A program made the position numbers and the translations under genes. The notes under the pieces were generated by a model. It did no database searches. It worked only from the letters and a program-made list of their open reading frames with translations, and was not told where the DNA came from. From Triglochin maritima (taxonomy: Eukaryota > Streptophyta > Magnoliopsida > Alismatales > Juncaginaceae), in the NCBI GenBank assembly GCA_963682175.1, contig OY821771.1, positions 39,390,201 to 39,454,200 of the forward strand: a stretch of DNA of 64,000 nucleotides. Direction: 5' to 3'. Of the stretch, positions 24,901 to 36,166 are shown in pieces; position 1 is the first letter of the stretch, and every line of letters starts with the position of its first letter.

Positions 24901-27099
24901 TGTCATTGAATACCTGCATATAAATAAGTTCTATAGTCCCCCCATTTGAAGTAGGAATAACAGTGACTACATTGACAGAACGACAGTCACGATACCAAGA
25001 AGTACGATCTTTCAGGAGTTCGGCAACCTGATTAATTTTAAACAATGAGTCGTCTGCCTTAAGTTTCCGGGAAGACGGCAACATCGACCAATTTAATAAG
25101 AAAGGAAGATCAAATACCTTAGTGGGTTCTAAACTCACTAGACCGCAAGCTCGTGCTGCTACACCACTACAATTGTGGGAGACAGCAATGATTCCAATAG
25201 AATCCGGACCAGGCTGCAGAAGGAACACATGTTGTAGCTCAAATCTTACAACTAACAGAAGAAAAGGATTTGTCTCAAGAACATATGAAGGTAATTACCT
25301 TCATTCCCAGCATTTGCACCCACTTCACAGCAGTTCCCGTAGCTTTCGCAAGGAACTCTGCAAGTGACTCCTCAGCAACAGCGAGGAGGCTACAAAAAGC
25401 AAGCATCTCCGAAGTTAGCATTAAATGCTACAGAGTACAGACATCTTTAGCTTTACAAGATGTAAGGTACCTACCCAGCTGGGCTGTTTGCATCCCTCTG
25501 AGGATGCTGAGGTGTTGGGTTTTGCTGGTGTTGACCACTTGTCACCACCGACTCACAACTGTTGTCTGTAGTTGTAACAGGTACCTACATAAATATGACA
25601 CCATTGTACATGCAAAATGGAAGAATTTAGAACCCAAATAACACTTCGGAAGTACACGAACACCAAATTCTACACCATTTTAAACAACCACTCAGTAGAT
25701 TGTAATACATGGGGTGAAATAATAATATTTAACTATCAAAATAATAATAATGTTTGTCCACGACAGGGAACAGATAACTACAAAAGGCAGCCATTTAGGG
25801 TATATAATGAATGTCTAAAATGTATAGATGTGACCTCACATTTTGAAGCTGTTGGCGCATGAAACCATTATCATACACCAAATGTGACACCTGTTTCTGC
25901 AGCCTATCATTTTCCTCCATTAAAAGCTTGTTCATAGCAGACAACTTTCGATTTACAGTCTGGAGGCGTGAGGCTTCTTTCCTTTGCTTCTCTCGGCACC
26001 TGAGAGAACCAACATGATCTAAAAATTACAATGATGTTCTTAAAATATGCACTAAACCTTTAAATAATAAAACCCACTTAATGCCAACATGCAGAGATAC
26101 TATCCATGCAAATGCAAGATCTCATCTGGCAGAACCATTAACTTAACAAACATCCAAATGTAACATTTCTCGTGCAAATAAACTAAACAAAGCAAACTTA
26201 ATGAGAACACCAAATCTATTATTGTACAAAAGCAAGATACTCGGGACATCTTAAAGCACAAAGCCAGAGATTCACTACGATAACTGTCGTCAGCTTAACA
26301 CAATATCGTAAAATAATCCAGAAAGTTAATAAAGCAAATAAAGTGCAAAAACCTTAATATCTCAAAAGAAGGATTAACAACATAGTTCCCGCAAATCAAA
26401 TAAAGAAAGCCATTTTATCCTTCTAACAAACCTAAACTCCCATAGAAAAACTTGTCTGCTTCAAACCCTATCATAAAAATCCCATCTTTGGTCGCCATTT
26501 GTCTTCGCAATGAACAAAAACGACTAAAAATACCCCCAAAAAAAGACAAACTCCACTCTACTAATATAAACTCAGTGAAACCCAAGATGCAAGCAAACCA
26601 ACACTCTTCCCACTAAAAAGCTTTAAAAAAAGATTTTTATTTATTTATTTATTTGCTTAAACACTACAAACACAACAACTAAGCTCGCTTGAAAACTCCA
26701 AAAAATGGGTTTTTTCCTCTTCTCTACCACCCTCTTCTCACTAGAAAGCTTAAAGTCTTTTCTCTTAAACACTACAAACCCAACAACCAAAGCCACTAAA
26801 AAAGTTGTCAAAACGAAACCTTTTCCACTCAAGCACTAAAAGCCCACCAACCAAACTCATCCGAAACTCCAAAAAAAAAAACATAAAATCTACCTCCGAT
26901 TCTGGAACCAGACTTTGATCTGCTTGGGCTCGATGTTGCCGAGAATGGGGCACTCCCTGATAATCTGCTGCCGCCGCTGCGAACTCGGCTTGGGGCACTC
27001 GGAGTAGATCCTCTCCAACGCCTCCACCTGCTCGGGGGTATACCGAACGTACTTTCCGCTATCCAACTGCTGCTGATGCCCCTTCACCACCATCGCCAT
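21957..27099 (-). CDS. PHB: Class III HD-Zip transcription factor, PHABULOSA/PHAVOLUTA-like
   Basis: Nuclear regulator of adaxial organ identity, meristem and vascular patterning. Eighteen exons: 26894-27099, 25840-25999, 25475-25584, 25299-25389, 25118-25213, 24914-25027, 24731-24814, 24424-24576, 24263-24337, 24067-24173, 23789-23978, 23500-23691, 23347-23427, 23126-23260, 22695-23017, 22466-22577, 22195-22347, 21957-22103. All GT-AG; total 2529 nt, 842 residues, the usual size. Order: homeodomain (KYVRYTPEQVEALERIY to IKVWFQNRRCREKQRKEASR), leucine zipper (LMEENDRLQKQV), START domain (PAGLLAVAEE to about RQPAVLRAFSQRLS), and C-terminal MEKHLA ending FQNWSFV. TTDNSCESVV, NCSGVAARACGLVSLEP and ASPFTVPCAR point to PHB/PHV rather than REV or ATHB8/15. 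Oddities: the START stretch reads FLIRHCEGGSMIYIVDH, one residue short of the usual PCDGGGS form, and LCHIRQIS has Cys for the usual Arg. It may be a diverged paralogue. Start: first ATG, MAMVVKGHQQQ. Confidence 0.97.
25204..25309 (-). promoter_or_regulatory. miR165/166 target site split by an intron
   Basis: Exon 4 ends TGGGAATGAAG (25299-25309) and exon 5 begins CCTGGTCCGG (25204-25213). Spliced together they make a 21-nt site complementary to miR166 (UCGGACCAGGCUUCAUUCCCC, 21 nt) at 19 positions, with a G:U at the miRNA 5' base and a mismatch at its last base. It encodes LGMKPGPD in the START domain. The intron 25214-25298 interrupts it, so only spliced mRNA carries the full site, as in known HD-Zip III genes. 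Confidence 0.93.
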
Positions 27100-28271
27100 C
27101 TCGAAACCCTAGAAAAGGTTCTTCCTTTCTAAGTCGTCGTCTTGCGTCTCCAAGGCAGCCGGGAAACCCTAACCCTAACGCCCATGAAAGGTGGGATCTT
27201 TGGGGAAGGAATGGAAGAGGAAGCGGAGAGGGGGTTGTGGGGTGTTTTATAATGGGAAGAAAGAGCTAGCGAGTGTGTGTGGTCGGAGAGTGCTTTTGGT
27301 TTGGGAAAGTGGAGGGACTTTTTGGTAATTTGGTTTTGCTGTTGGGTCCCTGGAGAATTCTGGATTATGATTATACTATAATAATAAATTCTTAAAATTA
27401 AGAAAGGCAAATTATAATTAATCTTTTTTTATGTTGTCTACTCTCTATTGATCAAAAAATAATGCCAACATGCCATGTAAGGTTGGAGAATTCTAGTTTG
27501 ACTGTTTGAGTTATGTCATGAATCCATCTTATAAGATAAAACCCAAGAGAATATTCAAGATCAAGTTGTATAGTTTGACTGTTAAGTTGCAATGTGATCT
27601 TATCGATGTGTTTCATTTGTTATGGTGTTTGGTTGCAAGTGTTTCTACTATTGTTGGGATTTAAAGATATTCTTAATCATGCCAAGAAACTATGCATACT
27701 TTAAGCTTCGATCGTTTTTTTTTTTTGCAGTCCCTTGACTTCGATACAATATTTGTGTTGATCTTTGCACTTGCCACATCTCAAAAGAGGAAGACAACAA
27801 GAAGATGCAGCACGTAATCAATGTTCGACTTTACCGATTACTACATTCTAGTTGTTTCAGTCATCAACACAACATTGCTGAGTATATATGTCTTCTTATT
27901 GTTTGTAATTGGGATTTGTCATTTGTCTTCAACGAAATTCTGAGTCTTAAATCACTCGAAAAACTTAGATGTGACAACTAGTATTTATAAAGCTTAAATA
28001 TTCTAGGTTGACGATGATTTCGTGGATATTTCTTCCTAAAACCCACCTATAGTAACCTAGAAATCAACTATCTCTTTCTGTTTCTCCAATGGGAGAGAAG
28101 TTGCGAGAGTAGGATTTAAAGGAAATAACTTGATTTTTTGCTAACATTTGAGTACGGTAGACAAAGGCAAAATATTACACTATGAGCGTATTGAGAGTAT
28201 GCTTTTGCAAGTTTTATAAGTTAGCAAATTAATTCGGCATCTGAAAAGTATTAAAGTGTGGATATTAAATT
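27100..28271. other. HD-Zip III leader, promoter and intergenic DNA
   Basis: The first 150-300 bases upstream of the ATG are GC- and purine-rich and probably hold the 5' leader. No upstream frame or promoter box can be assigned with confidence. The rest is AT-rich without features up to the Mutator-like element at 28272. Confidence 0.4.
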
Positions 28272-29460
28272 CTGAATTGCTAAACATCGTCCCAAAATTA
28301 CTTAAATTGCCCCTTGAAATTACCATTTTGCCCTTCTCTCATTTATACTGCTATAACGCGACATTTTACCCTCCTATCACACATCTCTCTTCATATTCTT
28401 CTTATAATCATAAAAAATAATATTTTGGAGGTCAGTAATGAGCCAACGGACGCCCCAGCGTACTCGAATCTGGTAAAATATCTAACATCTTTTTAATAAA
28501 AAAATAATAAAAACTAATAAAAATTTACGGGCGTCCGACGGAGCCGCCCCCACGTCGGAGGGGCGTCTGGCTAAGACGCCTCCCCCATGGGGGAGGCGTC
28601 TTACCCAGACGCCCCGCCCATCGGGGAGGCGTTTTACCCAGACGCCCCCTGCTACGTGTGGGTGGTTCCGTCGGACGCCTGTAATTTTTTATTATTGTTT
28701 ATTATTTTTTTATTAAAAGATAATTGATTATAAATTTAGATAATTGTTAAATTAATTAATTAATAAGTTAATAATTAGTATATTCGGATGACCGATACCC
28801 ATTCGGTACACCGAAAATTCAAAAATTTCCAGATCCAACAATTTCAAAATCCAAAAAAATTCCAGGGGGCGCTGCCCCCTTGCCACCCCCGCCACCTCAC
28901 CGGCGAGGTGGAATGCCGCTCGCTCACCGGGGAGCGAGAATCCCGAACGACCTGTCGAGGTGGTATTTGTAAGTCAGGATGTTTTACCGCCGGGGTATTT
29001 TGGATCTTAAAAAATGTTGATTTCGAATTTTTTTGAATCTTCATCACTTGCAAAAAAAACCATTGTAATCCGACTGGTTACCACCGAAAACTTGCAAAGA
29101 AACGTCAAATGATTTGAGATAACACACCGTATAATTTTAAAAAGAAATTAAAAAAAACGGGACGTCTGGCTAAGACGTCTGTACCATGGTGGAGGCGTCT
29201 TAGCCAGACGCCTCCACGATGGTACAGGCGTCTTAGCCAGACGCCCGAGTCGGAAAAAAAATCCGCCTCCGTTACTTTACCTGATCTAGGTGTTTCGCGA
29301 GACATTTTCGTGGTGTTGGTATTAGGAATGTTAGTAAAACTGAGTCAAAAACCTTGTTTAAAGACACGGGACGATATGGGTATTAAATATATTGTTAAGG
29401 GCAATTTGATAATTTCAAGGGGTGATTTAAGTAGTTTTGGGGCGACGTTTAGTAGTTCCC
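28272..29460. mobile_element. Non-autonomous Mutator-like element with GC-rich hairpins
   Basis: Terminal inverted repeats: left CTGAATTGCTAAACATCG and right (reverse complement) GGGAACTACTAAACGTCG, continuing with similar TTAAATTGCCCC and TTAAATCACCCC blocks for about 70 bp. The flanking 9-mers are TATTAAATT (28263-28271) and TTTTAAATT (29461-29469), one mismatch, which fits a Mutator target duplication. It encodes no protein. The interior holds an inverted repeat of about 235 bp (28487-28721) and a second palindromic cluster near 29158-29250. Confidence 0.8.
28487..28721. repeat. 235-bp imperfect inverted repeat, GC-rich core
   Basis: The outer arms are A/T-rich (TTTTAATAAAAAAATAATAA type), then GGCGTCCGACGG on each side. 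The core has repeated GGCGTCT(G)G(C/G)(C/T)TAAGACGCC units around GCCTCCCCCATGGGGGAGGC. It would form a long hairpin in DNA or RNA. Confidence 0.85.
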
Positions 29461-29940
29461 TTTTAAATTTGGAACTAATTGGTGATGACTCATCATCTTA
29501 TAAGATAAACCCCAAGAGAATATTCATAAATCCTCTAATAAGAGAATTTCTACTTTTTTAAGTAGGAAATTCTTCTTTTTTTGCAGTAGGAAATTCTACA
29601 AAACGTTGACTTGTTAAATTGATGGCGTCCATGGTTATGTTATATGCTAGTAGATTTGCATATCAACCCTCACACTACACACAAATTACACCACAATATA
29701 GCTACCCACTACTATCCTTAACATCTAACACATATTCTCTAATTACGTACATCCATATCCACACACAACCTAAATGCCTATTCATAACAAATATTCATCC
29801 TATTTTTAGCAACAACACATACTCTCCACGACATTTCGATGGACTTTTTCAAAATTCGACTCAAACTCGATCTCAAGTCAAACTCAAGTTCAAATTTAAG
29901 CTCGACAAACTCAACAAACCGAACTTAGACCAAATTAAGA
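29461..29940. other. Short gene-free spacer between two elements
   Basis: AT-rich. An open frame from 29619 has no family features. The last 100 bases contain CTCAAACTCGATCTCAAG-like pyrimidine/purine repeats of unknown origin. Confidence 0.35.
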
Positions 29941-31851
29941 TGGAAAAAAATTCAAAATAATTTTTTTAATTTTTGTTTTGCCAAAATAAACCTTAATTAA
30001 AAGTATTTTCAAACTATACTCGTTGCCACCACGTGGTGGCGGCAAGTTTGATTTTTAATGCATAGAGAACTCGACATCACCAGTGTCGAGTTCTCTTTGA
30101 TTTTTTATTGTCCAACACTTTGCATACTTCACCCGATCTGAGTTGTCAGGAGAACATGAGTTAAAAAAGAACTCGGCATCTGTGATGCCGACTTCTATTT
30201 GAATTGTTCTTCTGTCAACTCAGATCGTGCATGAAACAATTAGAGGGTCAGGAGAACAGTGTCTTAAATAGAACTCGGCATCTGAGATGTCGAGTTTAAT
30301 AGGCAGTTCTCGGTGTCCGTAACGTCGAGTTCCGACAGGCTATAAAAGCAGTCTGACGCCCACCTCTCCCTTATGCCGAGTTCTCGCGATTTTAAGGATA
30401 GAGATCTGGACGAGCCGTACTTGACTTATAAATTTTGATGAGGTGGTTATGAATTGTCCAGATCGAGTGATGAGACAGTTTGGTCTACAACTGCACATTC
30501 CAGAGCCGATGGAGAGACATGTAGTGAATCAGGGGGAGGGTAGACGTCAATTTGTTGACAGAAAATCAAAGATTCATTCAGCATTGATCGCATAGAAGAG
30601 ATCATCTACAATTTGAGCGACCACTCATATGTATCACTCATGAAGAGAGCACACGGTTGTATATGGAATGGTACTGGAGCATCGCCGTACGTTGGATTGT
30701 TCATCACACTTTGGCTCCAACTCATAACTTATACAGACCTCGAGCGGGTAGAGAGCGAGAGATGGTAAAATTTAAACATTTATTTAAACAATTACCACAT
30801 TTTAAAATTGTGTTTAGTGTTTGATGAACTGTTTAATTATCTGTAGGTGCACGGAGTTTATGAGTTCCACGAATAACTCCATCAAATTTACGATGCGATC
30901 AGAGATCATAAGACAGACTCTTCGATGGTTGGAAAATTGAAGGAAAAAATGAAGGTTAAGCTCATGTGTTTTGGTGCTGAATAACCCAAATTACGTTTGA
31001 GTCAAGATCACGTCGCTGAAGAAGAAAATCCACACACTCAAGAAGACGCTGCGCAGTCTGACTCAGGATACAGAGAATGTAGCACGAGGAGGGGGACGCG
31101 GCAGGGAGAGAGGACGTGCTCAAGCACGTCTTAAAAGTAAGAAAGGATTGAGAGGTCACTTAGGATAACTATTTAGTTGTGTTAAACTTATTTGGTTGTT
31201 ATTACACTACTTTTGGTTTTATGTTAAAATGTTAAACTCGTTTTTGTGGCTGTTTGTTGTTAAAACGTTTGTTGTTTTGGTTTTATCGTAGTTGTTTGTT
31301 TGTTGTGGTTGAATTGTGTTTTGGTAATTACAATGATTATCTTTGTTGTCAAATAGAACTCGGCACGAGAAATGAAATTGTCTTTGTTGTCAAACAGGAA
31401 AAGAAATTGTTGAGTTCTTAAATTAAATGACCTTGCACTCACTCTTCAAGATAACTCGGCACTGAAGATGCCGACTTCTCTTAATATGAACTCAGCATCA
31501 TAAATGTCGAGTTCACACCAACAGAAATTGGCATTCTCAGTGCCGAGTTCTTTTTGAAACATTGTTCTCTTGTCCCTCCAATCGTCTCATACACGATCTG
31601 AGTTGTCAGGAGAACAATATTTCAAATAGAAGTTGATATTGGAGATGCCGAGTTCTATTTGAAACTGTTATCCTGGCAACTCACGTCGAGCGAAATATAA
31701 CAAGTGTTGGGCAATAATAAATCAAAAAGAACTCGGCACTGGTAATGCCGAGTTTTCTATGCACTAAAAAACAAACCTACCGCCGTCACATGTCACCACG
31801 ACAATGAATTTAGGTTGAAAAATATTTTGATTTTTTTTTTCAAATTCATAT
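29941..31851 (+). mobile_element. TIR element with hairpin arrays and a mobile-domain relic (copy 1)
   Basis: Left terminal region (CCACCACGTGGTGG, then TTTTTAATGCATAGAGAACTCG) is inverted at the right end (ACTCGGCACTGGTAATGCCG, TTTCTATGCACTAAAAAAC, GTCACCACG). Inside each terminus lie several units of about 27 bp shaped GAACTCGRCATC...GATGYCGAGTTC, each able to fold as a hairpin (30060-30330 and 31360-31760). The middle holds a plant-mobile-domain relic. Exact ends and target duplication could not be fixed. A second, inverted copy starts at about 60178. Confidence 0.75.
30440..31170 (+). pseudogene. Plant mobile domain (PMD) relic
   Basis: A conceptual frame reads DRVMRQFGLQLHIPEPMERH, close to the R-Q-F-G...Q-x-I-P signature of plant mobile domain proteins carried by Mutator- and gypsy-type elements. 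A second frame further on gives LYMEWYWSIAVRWIVHHTL and NLYRPRAGRERE, the usual downstream part. The frames are offset and contain stops (for example after about 30585), so it is broken. A GT donor near 30768 and an acceptor before 30848 may mark an old intron. Confidence 0.6.
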
Positions 31852-33210
31852 GGATTGAGTTTGGCTTGTCTGCGTACTTAACATGACACTAAATCGCGAC
31901 ATTACATTCTATCATGGTTAGTTTTGGAGTTTGAAAGCCCTTGGAATATATCTTCATGTCACGAAACCATATGAAATGTTTTCACAAAAGCTGATCTGTG
32001 GTCTTTAGTGCGGTACAGTACAGCGCAGAAGGCGCTGCTGCCGTCTGTCTCGGGGCAGGTGAGTAAACCCCAATTGCCAAAAAGTACGGAACATACCACT
32101 AAATAACATTTGTACCCTTCTCTTAAATAATCCCAATCACATGACATGTCCCTCTGTTTCTTCTGCATTTGCATGTCCGATTGGGGACCGGACCAACCCC
32201 TTTTTCTTCTCGATGCATGCTCATCATGCATTGCACGCCATCATACTAATTAATCTCAATCTTATCTTGTTATAAACAAAACAACTCAATACTCTTGTGG
32301 GTATTGAATTTTGTTACTTGAGATAATCGAATTTTGTTTAGTATTTAGCCTTTAACCGGAGGTTGTAGGTATAATATAACGATGTAACGTAAGCAAGAAC
32401 ACAAAGAGTAAGACCTCCCTAAAATCCTATGGAAGGATGGTTTGCAAGAAGAACGCCAGTCTAATATTTACTTCTAAGACTAAGACTAACAAATACATGT
32501 AGGAACTGAACCTGAGATGGAAGATTACATGCATGCAATTATGCAAAAGAGATTGGGACACAATCTTGCAATTGCATATTTTTTGTTTAACCTTTGTTGA
32601 GATCTTCCTTCCATGTGCACTTTTACGTCGATCGATATCATAAAGTAAGGTTAAAGAAGTTTGCAATATGATGCAATCCAAATGCATGGACGAAACTTAA
32701 CCCAACTGTGCTAATACGACAGACAAACTCAAAATTAATCACTAACCAAAAAAAAAAACATGGAAGGTAGTGCAAATTAAGCATGCGTTGTCTACTACGA
32801 AGAACACGTGGAGGACTCACATCAATCTTTGCACAAAAGACCCCAACAAAACCACAAAACTCGACATACGAAGCAAATTAATTGTCCCAAACCATTTTTT
32901 TGTCTTTTTGACCGTTTGCGTTTGTTTGTTTGTTTGTAAGCAAATCTCCGCACCAAATGCCACAAAATCTTTTCCCCGATTTCACCTCTCACGTTCGAAT
33001 TAGAGCCTACCTTTTTCCGACCTCCCCGACTGTTTCCCAGTCAAAACTTGAATAGCTACAATGACAACAGGTTTTAATGATTTTAACAGCTGTTTATTGT
33101 GACCATTAACTTCCCACTGTTGGCTGTTTGGGGTTCCATATCTTTCGCAGACTGCTGTCCTTTTCAGAATTTTTCCTTGCCAAACTTTGTTATTATATTA
33201 TAAGTGGAAG
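31852..33210. other. Gene-free AT-rich DNA
   Basis: I see no gene, RNA or clear repeat. Open frames here are short and match nothing recognisable. The last eight bases are the target duplication of the adjacent hAT-type MITE. Confidence 0.4.
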
Positions 33211-33706
33211 TAGGGGTGCACATGGGTTGGGTTCAACCCGAAACCCAACTTGAACCTGACTGGTCGGGCCGGGTCGGGTCGGGTTGGGGAGGGGTTCGGG
33301 TCGGGTCGGGAAAATCAAAAACCCAAATTTTCGGGTCGGGTTCGGGTTGACCCAACCCAACCCGAACCCGATTTTTATTTTTATTTTTATTTTATTTTTT
33401 TTCCCCAAATAAACCGGTCGACCGAACATCACTCGGTCGACCGTTTCCAACCCGAAAATTTTGGGTGTTCAAGCCACCGGTCGACAGTTTAAGCAGCGGT
33501 CGACCGAACCCGACCAAATTTGGGAGAAAATTTCCGAATTCGGGTTCAACCCGATCCAACCCGACCAAACCCGAAAATTTTGGGTCGGGTCGGGTTGGGT
33601 TGAACCTAAACCGGTTCGGGTTCGGATTCGGGTTGGATTTTTTCCCAACCCGAAAATTTCGGGTTGGGTCGGGTTGAGGCCCAAACCCGACCCATGTGCA
33701 CCCCTA
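33211..33706. mobile_element. hAT-type MITE, CGGGTCGGGT family
   Basis: TIRs TAGGGGTGCACATGGGT and, inverted, ACCCATGTGCACCCCTA. Perfect 8-bp target duplication AGTGGAAG at 33203-33210 and 33707-33714, as expected for hAT. The subterminal parts are runs of GGGTCGGGT/AACCCGACC. The centre has three GGTCGACCG motifs (33416-33507). It encodes no protein; the open frames across it are by-products of the GGGTC repeats. Confidence 0.96.
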
Positions 33707-34634
33707 AGTGGAAGGGTTAATTTTAGTCATTACGTTGATTTACTGAATATATTCTACGAATAATGGTTTTTATAATGGTGAGGATTGAACATACGTCTCA
33801 ACCCATCCACATGATTGTTAATCTAAAAACAATTCAAAAATTTGAAACTTAAGTTTCACAAGAATTGCGTCGCTGAAAGATATGTGCTTAGCTTAGAGAG
33901 TCCCCAACTTCCACTTATAAAATAAAACAAGTTAAATCATGGAAGTAAAGGAACTCAACCCACTCTTTTAACGTATAAGAAATTAAGAATCTTTTAATCA
34001 CACCTTTTTTTTTTCTATTTTTCGGGAAAAAAAGACGAGAAAGTGTGAAGGCTTATTGATGGGGTGAGTGGGTGTGTATAGTTAATAGAAAGGTGGTGCC
34101 TTTATTGCACCTATGATTATTAAAATGTAATGCATGTATATGCGCAAGTTGAGCTGGATTTGTGGATTGGATACTGTTCCATGAAGATAATAATTCGCTG
34201 CACCTGCTTTTAATGATCTTTTTATTTTTATTTTTATTCTATTTGGGAGTTATTTGGGGTTGGAATGATTATGACAGGGATATGGTTTGTGTTTATGCTG
34301 TGGATTTGTTCCCCAACAGGGTTTTGGGTCAATTCAAAAAAGTTTGACTGGTTTGGATTTGTTGAGATTTTGCAGAGTAAAAACTAAAAAGGAACTTTGA
34401 AAAGTCTTTAGGTTTCTATCTTGGTGTTAAGGTGCCTACATAAGTTTGTTGCGTAGGTAGGGATGACAGTAGTGACTAGTGAGGAGTCATATACGTTGTA
34501 AATGTCAGGGTTTCCTGGGTACATATAGCCTTTGGAAGCATAACTTTATGCACGTTTAACAGAAATAGAAAATCAATATTTGTATAATTTAACATAGTTA
34601 TACATAACTATAACACGACTACTCTATACTCACT

Positions 34635-34810
34635 TCCCCTGACCTAGTAGAGTGGTTAGGGCTGAGTACGTCCGAGGTTCAAAGTGGAGCAACGTGGTTT
34701 GGTATAGAAAAGAAATCGTTGATCGATTCTTGTTCAATAACTGATCGGAAATTAACATGGCCCGGTTACACTCCAGTGTAGATTTTCCGTTTAGATTTTC
34801 AGATTACATT
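34635..34810 (+). mobile_element. tRNA-derived SINE candidate
   Basis: CTAGTAGAGTGGTTAGGG (about 34647-34664) resembles a Pol III A box and GAGGTTCAAAGTGG (about 34674-34687) a B box, the arrangement seen at the head of tRNA-derived plant SINEs. No matching target duplication was identified. Confidence 0.4.
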
Positions 34811-35208
34811 AAATTTTGTTCGATCTATCTACTGTTGAATATAACTCAACTTGTACTTATGCGATGAAATCACAACTTACCAACTAAATCCCTCATGTCA
34901 TGTTCCTTACCAATACCAGGCATTAGGCTTCAGATGGTCAAATTAAAGTGTAGGGTTTGGAAAAGGATTGGACCCCAAGTAGACAATACTTTCTCTTCAA
35001 GCTTGTCAATTGTCATGCAAAGCACAAATAAAATAGTTGGGTGGGGTGGCCCTTATGATATGACTAATTTTGTTGATTGAGCTAGTGCATGGGTCAAGAG
35101 TTAAGCCACTTGCCACTAGGGTTAGTGCATCATTGTGTCTCCATGACAATTAATTTGTTTATCAACAAGATATCATTTTTTATCAAACCTCTTAACTTCC
35201 CTTTTGCA

Positions 35209-35228
35209 CCCCCCCCCCCCCCCCCCCC
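35209..35228 (+). repeat. Poly-C tract
   Basis: An uninterrupted run of about 20 C, unusual for plant DNA and prone to length error in sequencing. Confidence 0.8.
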
Positions 35229-36166
35229 AACTTTATTTACACCTAAGAAACCTCACTTTAATAATTTCCCTTTTGTGAAAAATATAGATCGGAAAAAAAC
35301 CCAACATCATGGGAAAAATACCAAAATATTCAAGTTTACGTTCAGAATTGTGCCAATCAGAACTACGCTAATGAAGAAACGCATTAAATTATGCCAATCA
35401 TGAAGGATATGATCATTGGGTTACATATCATATTAAAGCTAGCACATGATAGTAATTGATAATTTTCGTTGCTCTGTGTGATCGCATCATGTAGATCTTA
35501 CAATTCCACATGTGGTTTGGAAGATCTTTGTCTAGTGCGTGTCCAACAGTTGGTGGTTTGATCCTCATACTTTCAAGTTAAACATATTAATATATGGGTA
35601 TTAAGTGTAAACAATACTTCATTAGATGATGGAAAATACCATCTTTTGTGTTAGAAGTCTTCTAATTATATTCCAGAATGTGCTTAATCAAGAATACTTC
35701 AATCATTCGATGTGTTGATTTGAAGGATGGTCTAGGAATGTGACTGAAAATATGTGCACCAGTCAAAAAAACTTACATATATCACTGTCACGTGAAATCA
35801 CGAGGGACATAAATAAATTACAGCCGTGAATAAGTAAATAATTGACAAGGATCAAGAATTACAACACAATATATATTTATCATAATTTAGTAATAATACG
35901 TACATTCCTCTTTAGTGACGCATGGATTACTCTATTAGGTTTTCTTCATCATCATCATTTTGTTTTTCAATTAAATTTATATATGCCTTTTTGCTCCCCA
36001 AAATAAATTATTTATTTTTCTGTTGAATCCAGAGTTTTTTTATATATCACGAAACCGCCTAAAGATAGGTGTTCCAATAGATGTAATATATATATGAATC
36101 ATGCATTTTTATATATTTTTGTTGCTAGCTGAATAATTTGACTTTAGTCACATCTAACCCAAAAAC

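Larger units (their letters stand above)
33707..36166. other. Gene-free DNA with one SINE candidate and a poly-C tract
   Basis: AT-rich with no recognisable protein gene. It contains a tRNA-like SINE candidate at about 34640 and a C run of about 20 at 35209-35228. AT-rich simple sequence follows near 35970-36120, just before the solo LTR. Confidence 0.4.

Noticed and set aside
28788..29053. Open frames on both strands with Pro/Arg-rich peptides
   Set aside because: They lie in the palindromic interior of a non-autonomous Mutator-like element.
33193..33763. Several overlapping open frames rich in Gly, Arg, Pro and Asn
   Set aside because: They are translations of GGGTCGGGT repeats in a hAT MITE with TIRs and an 8-bp duplication.
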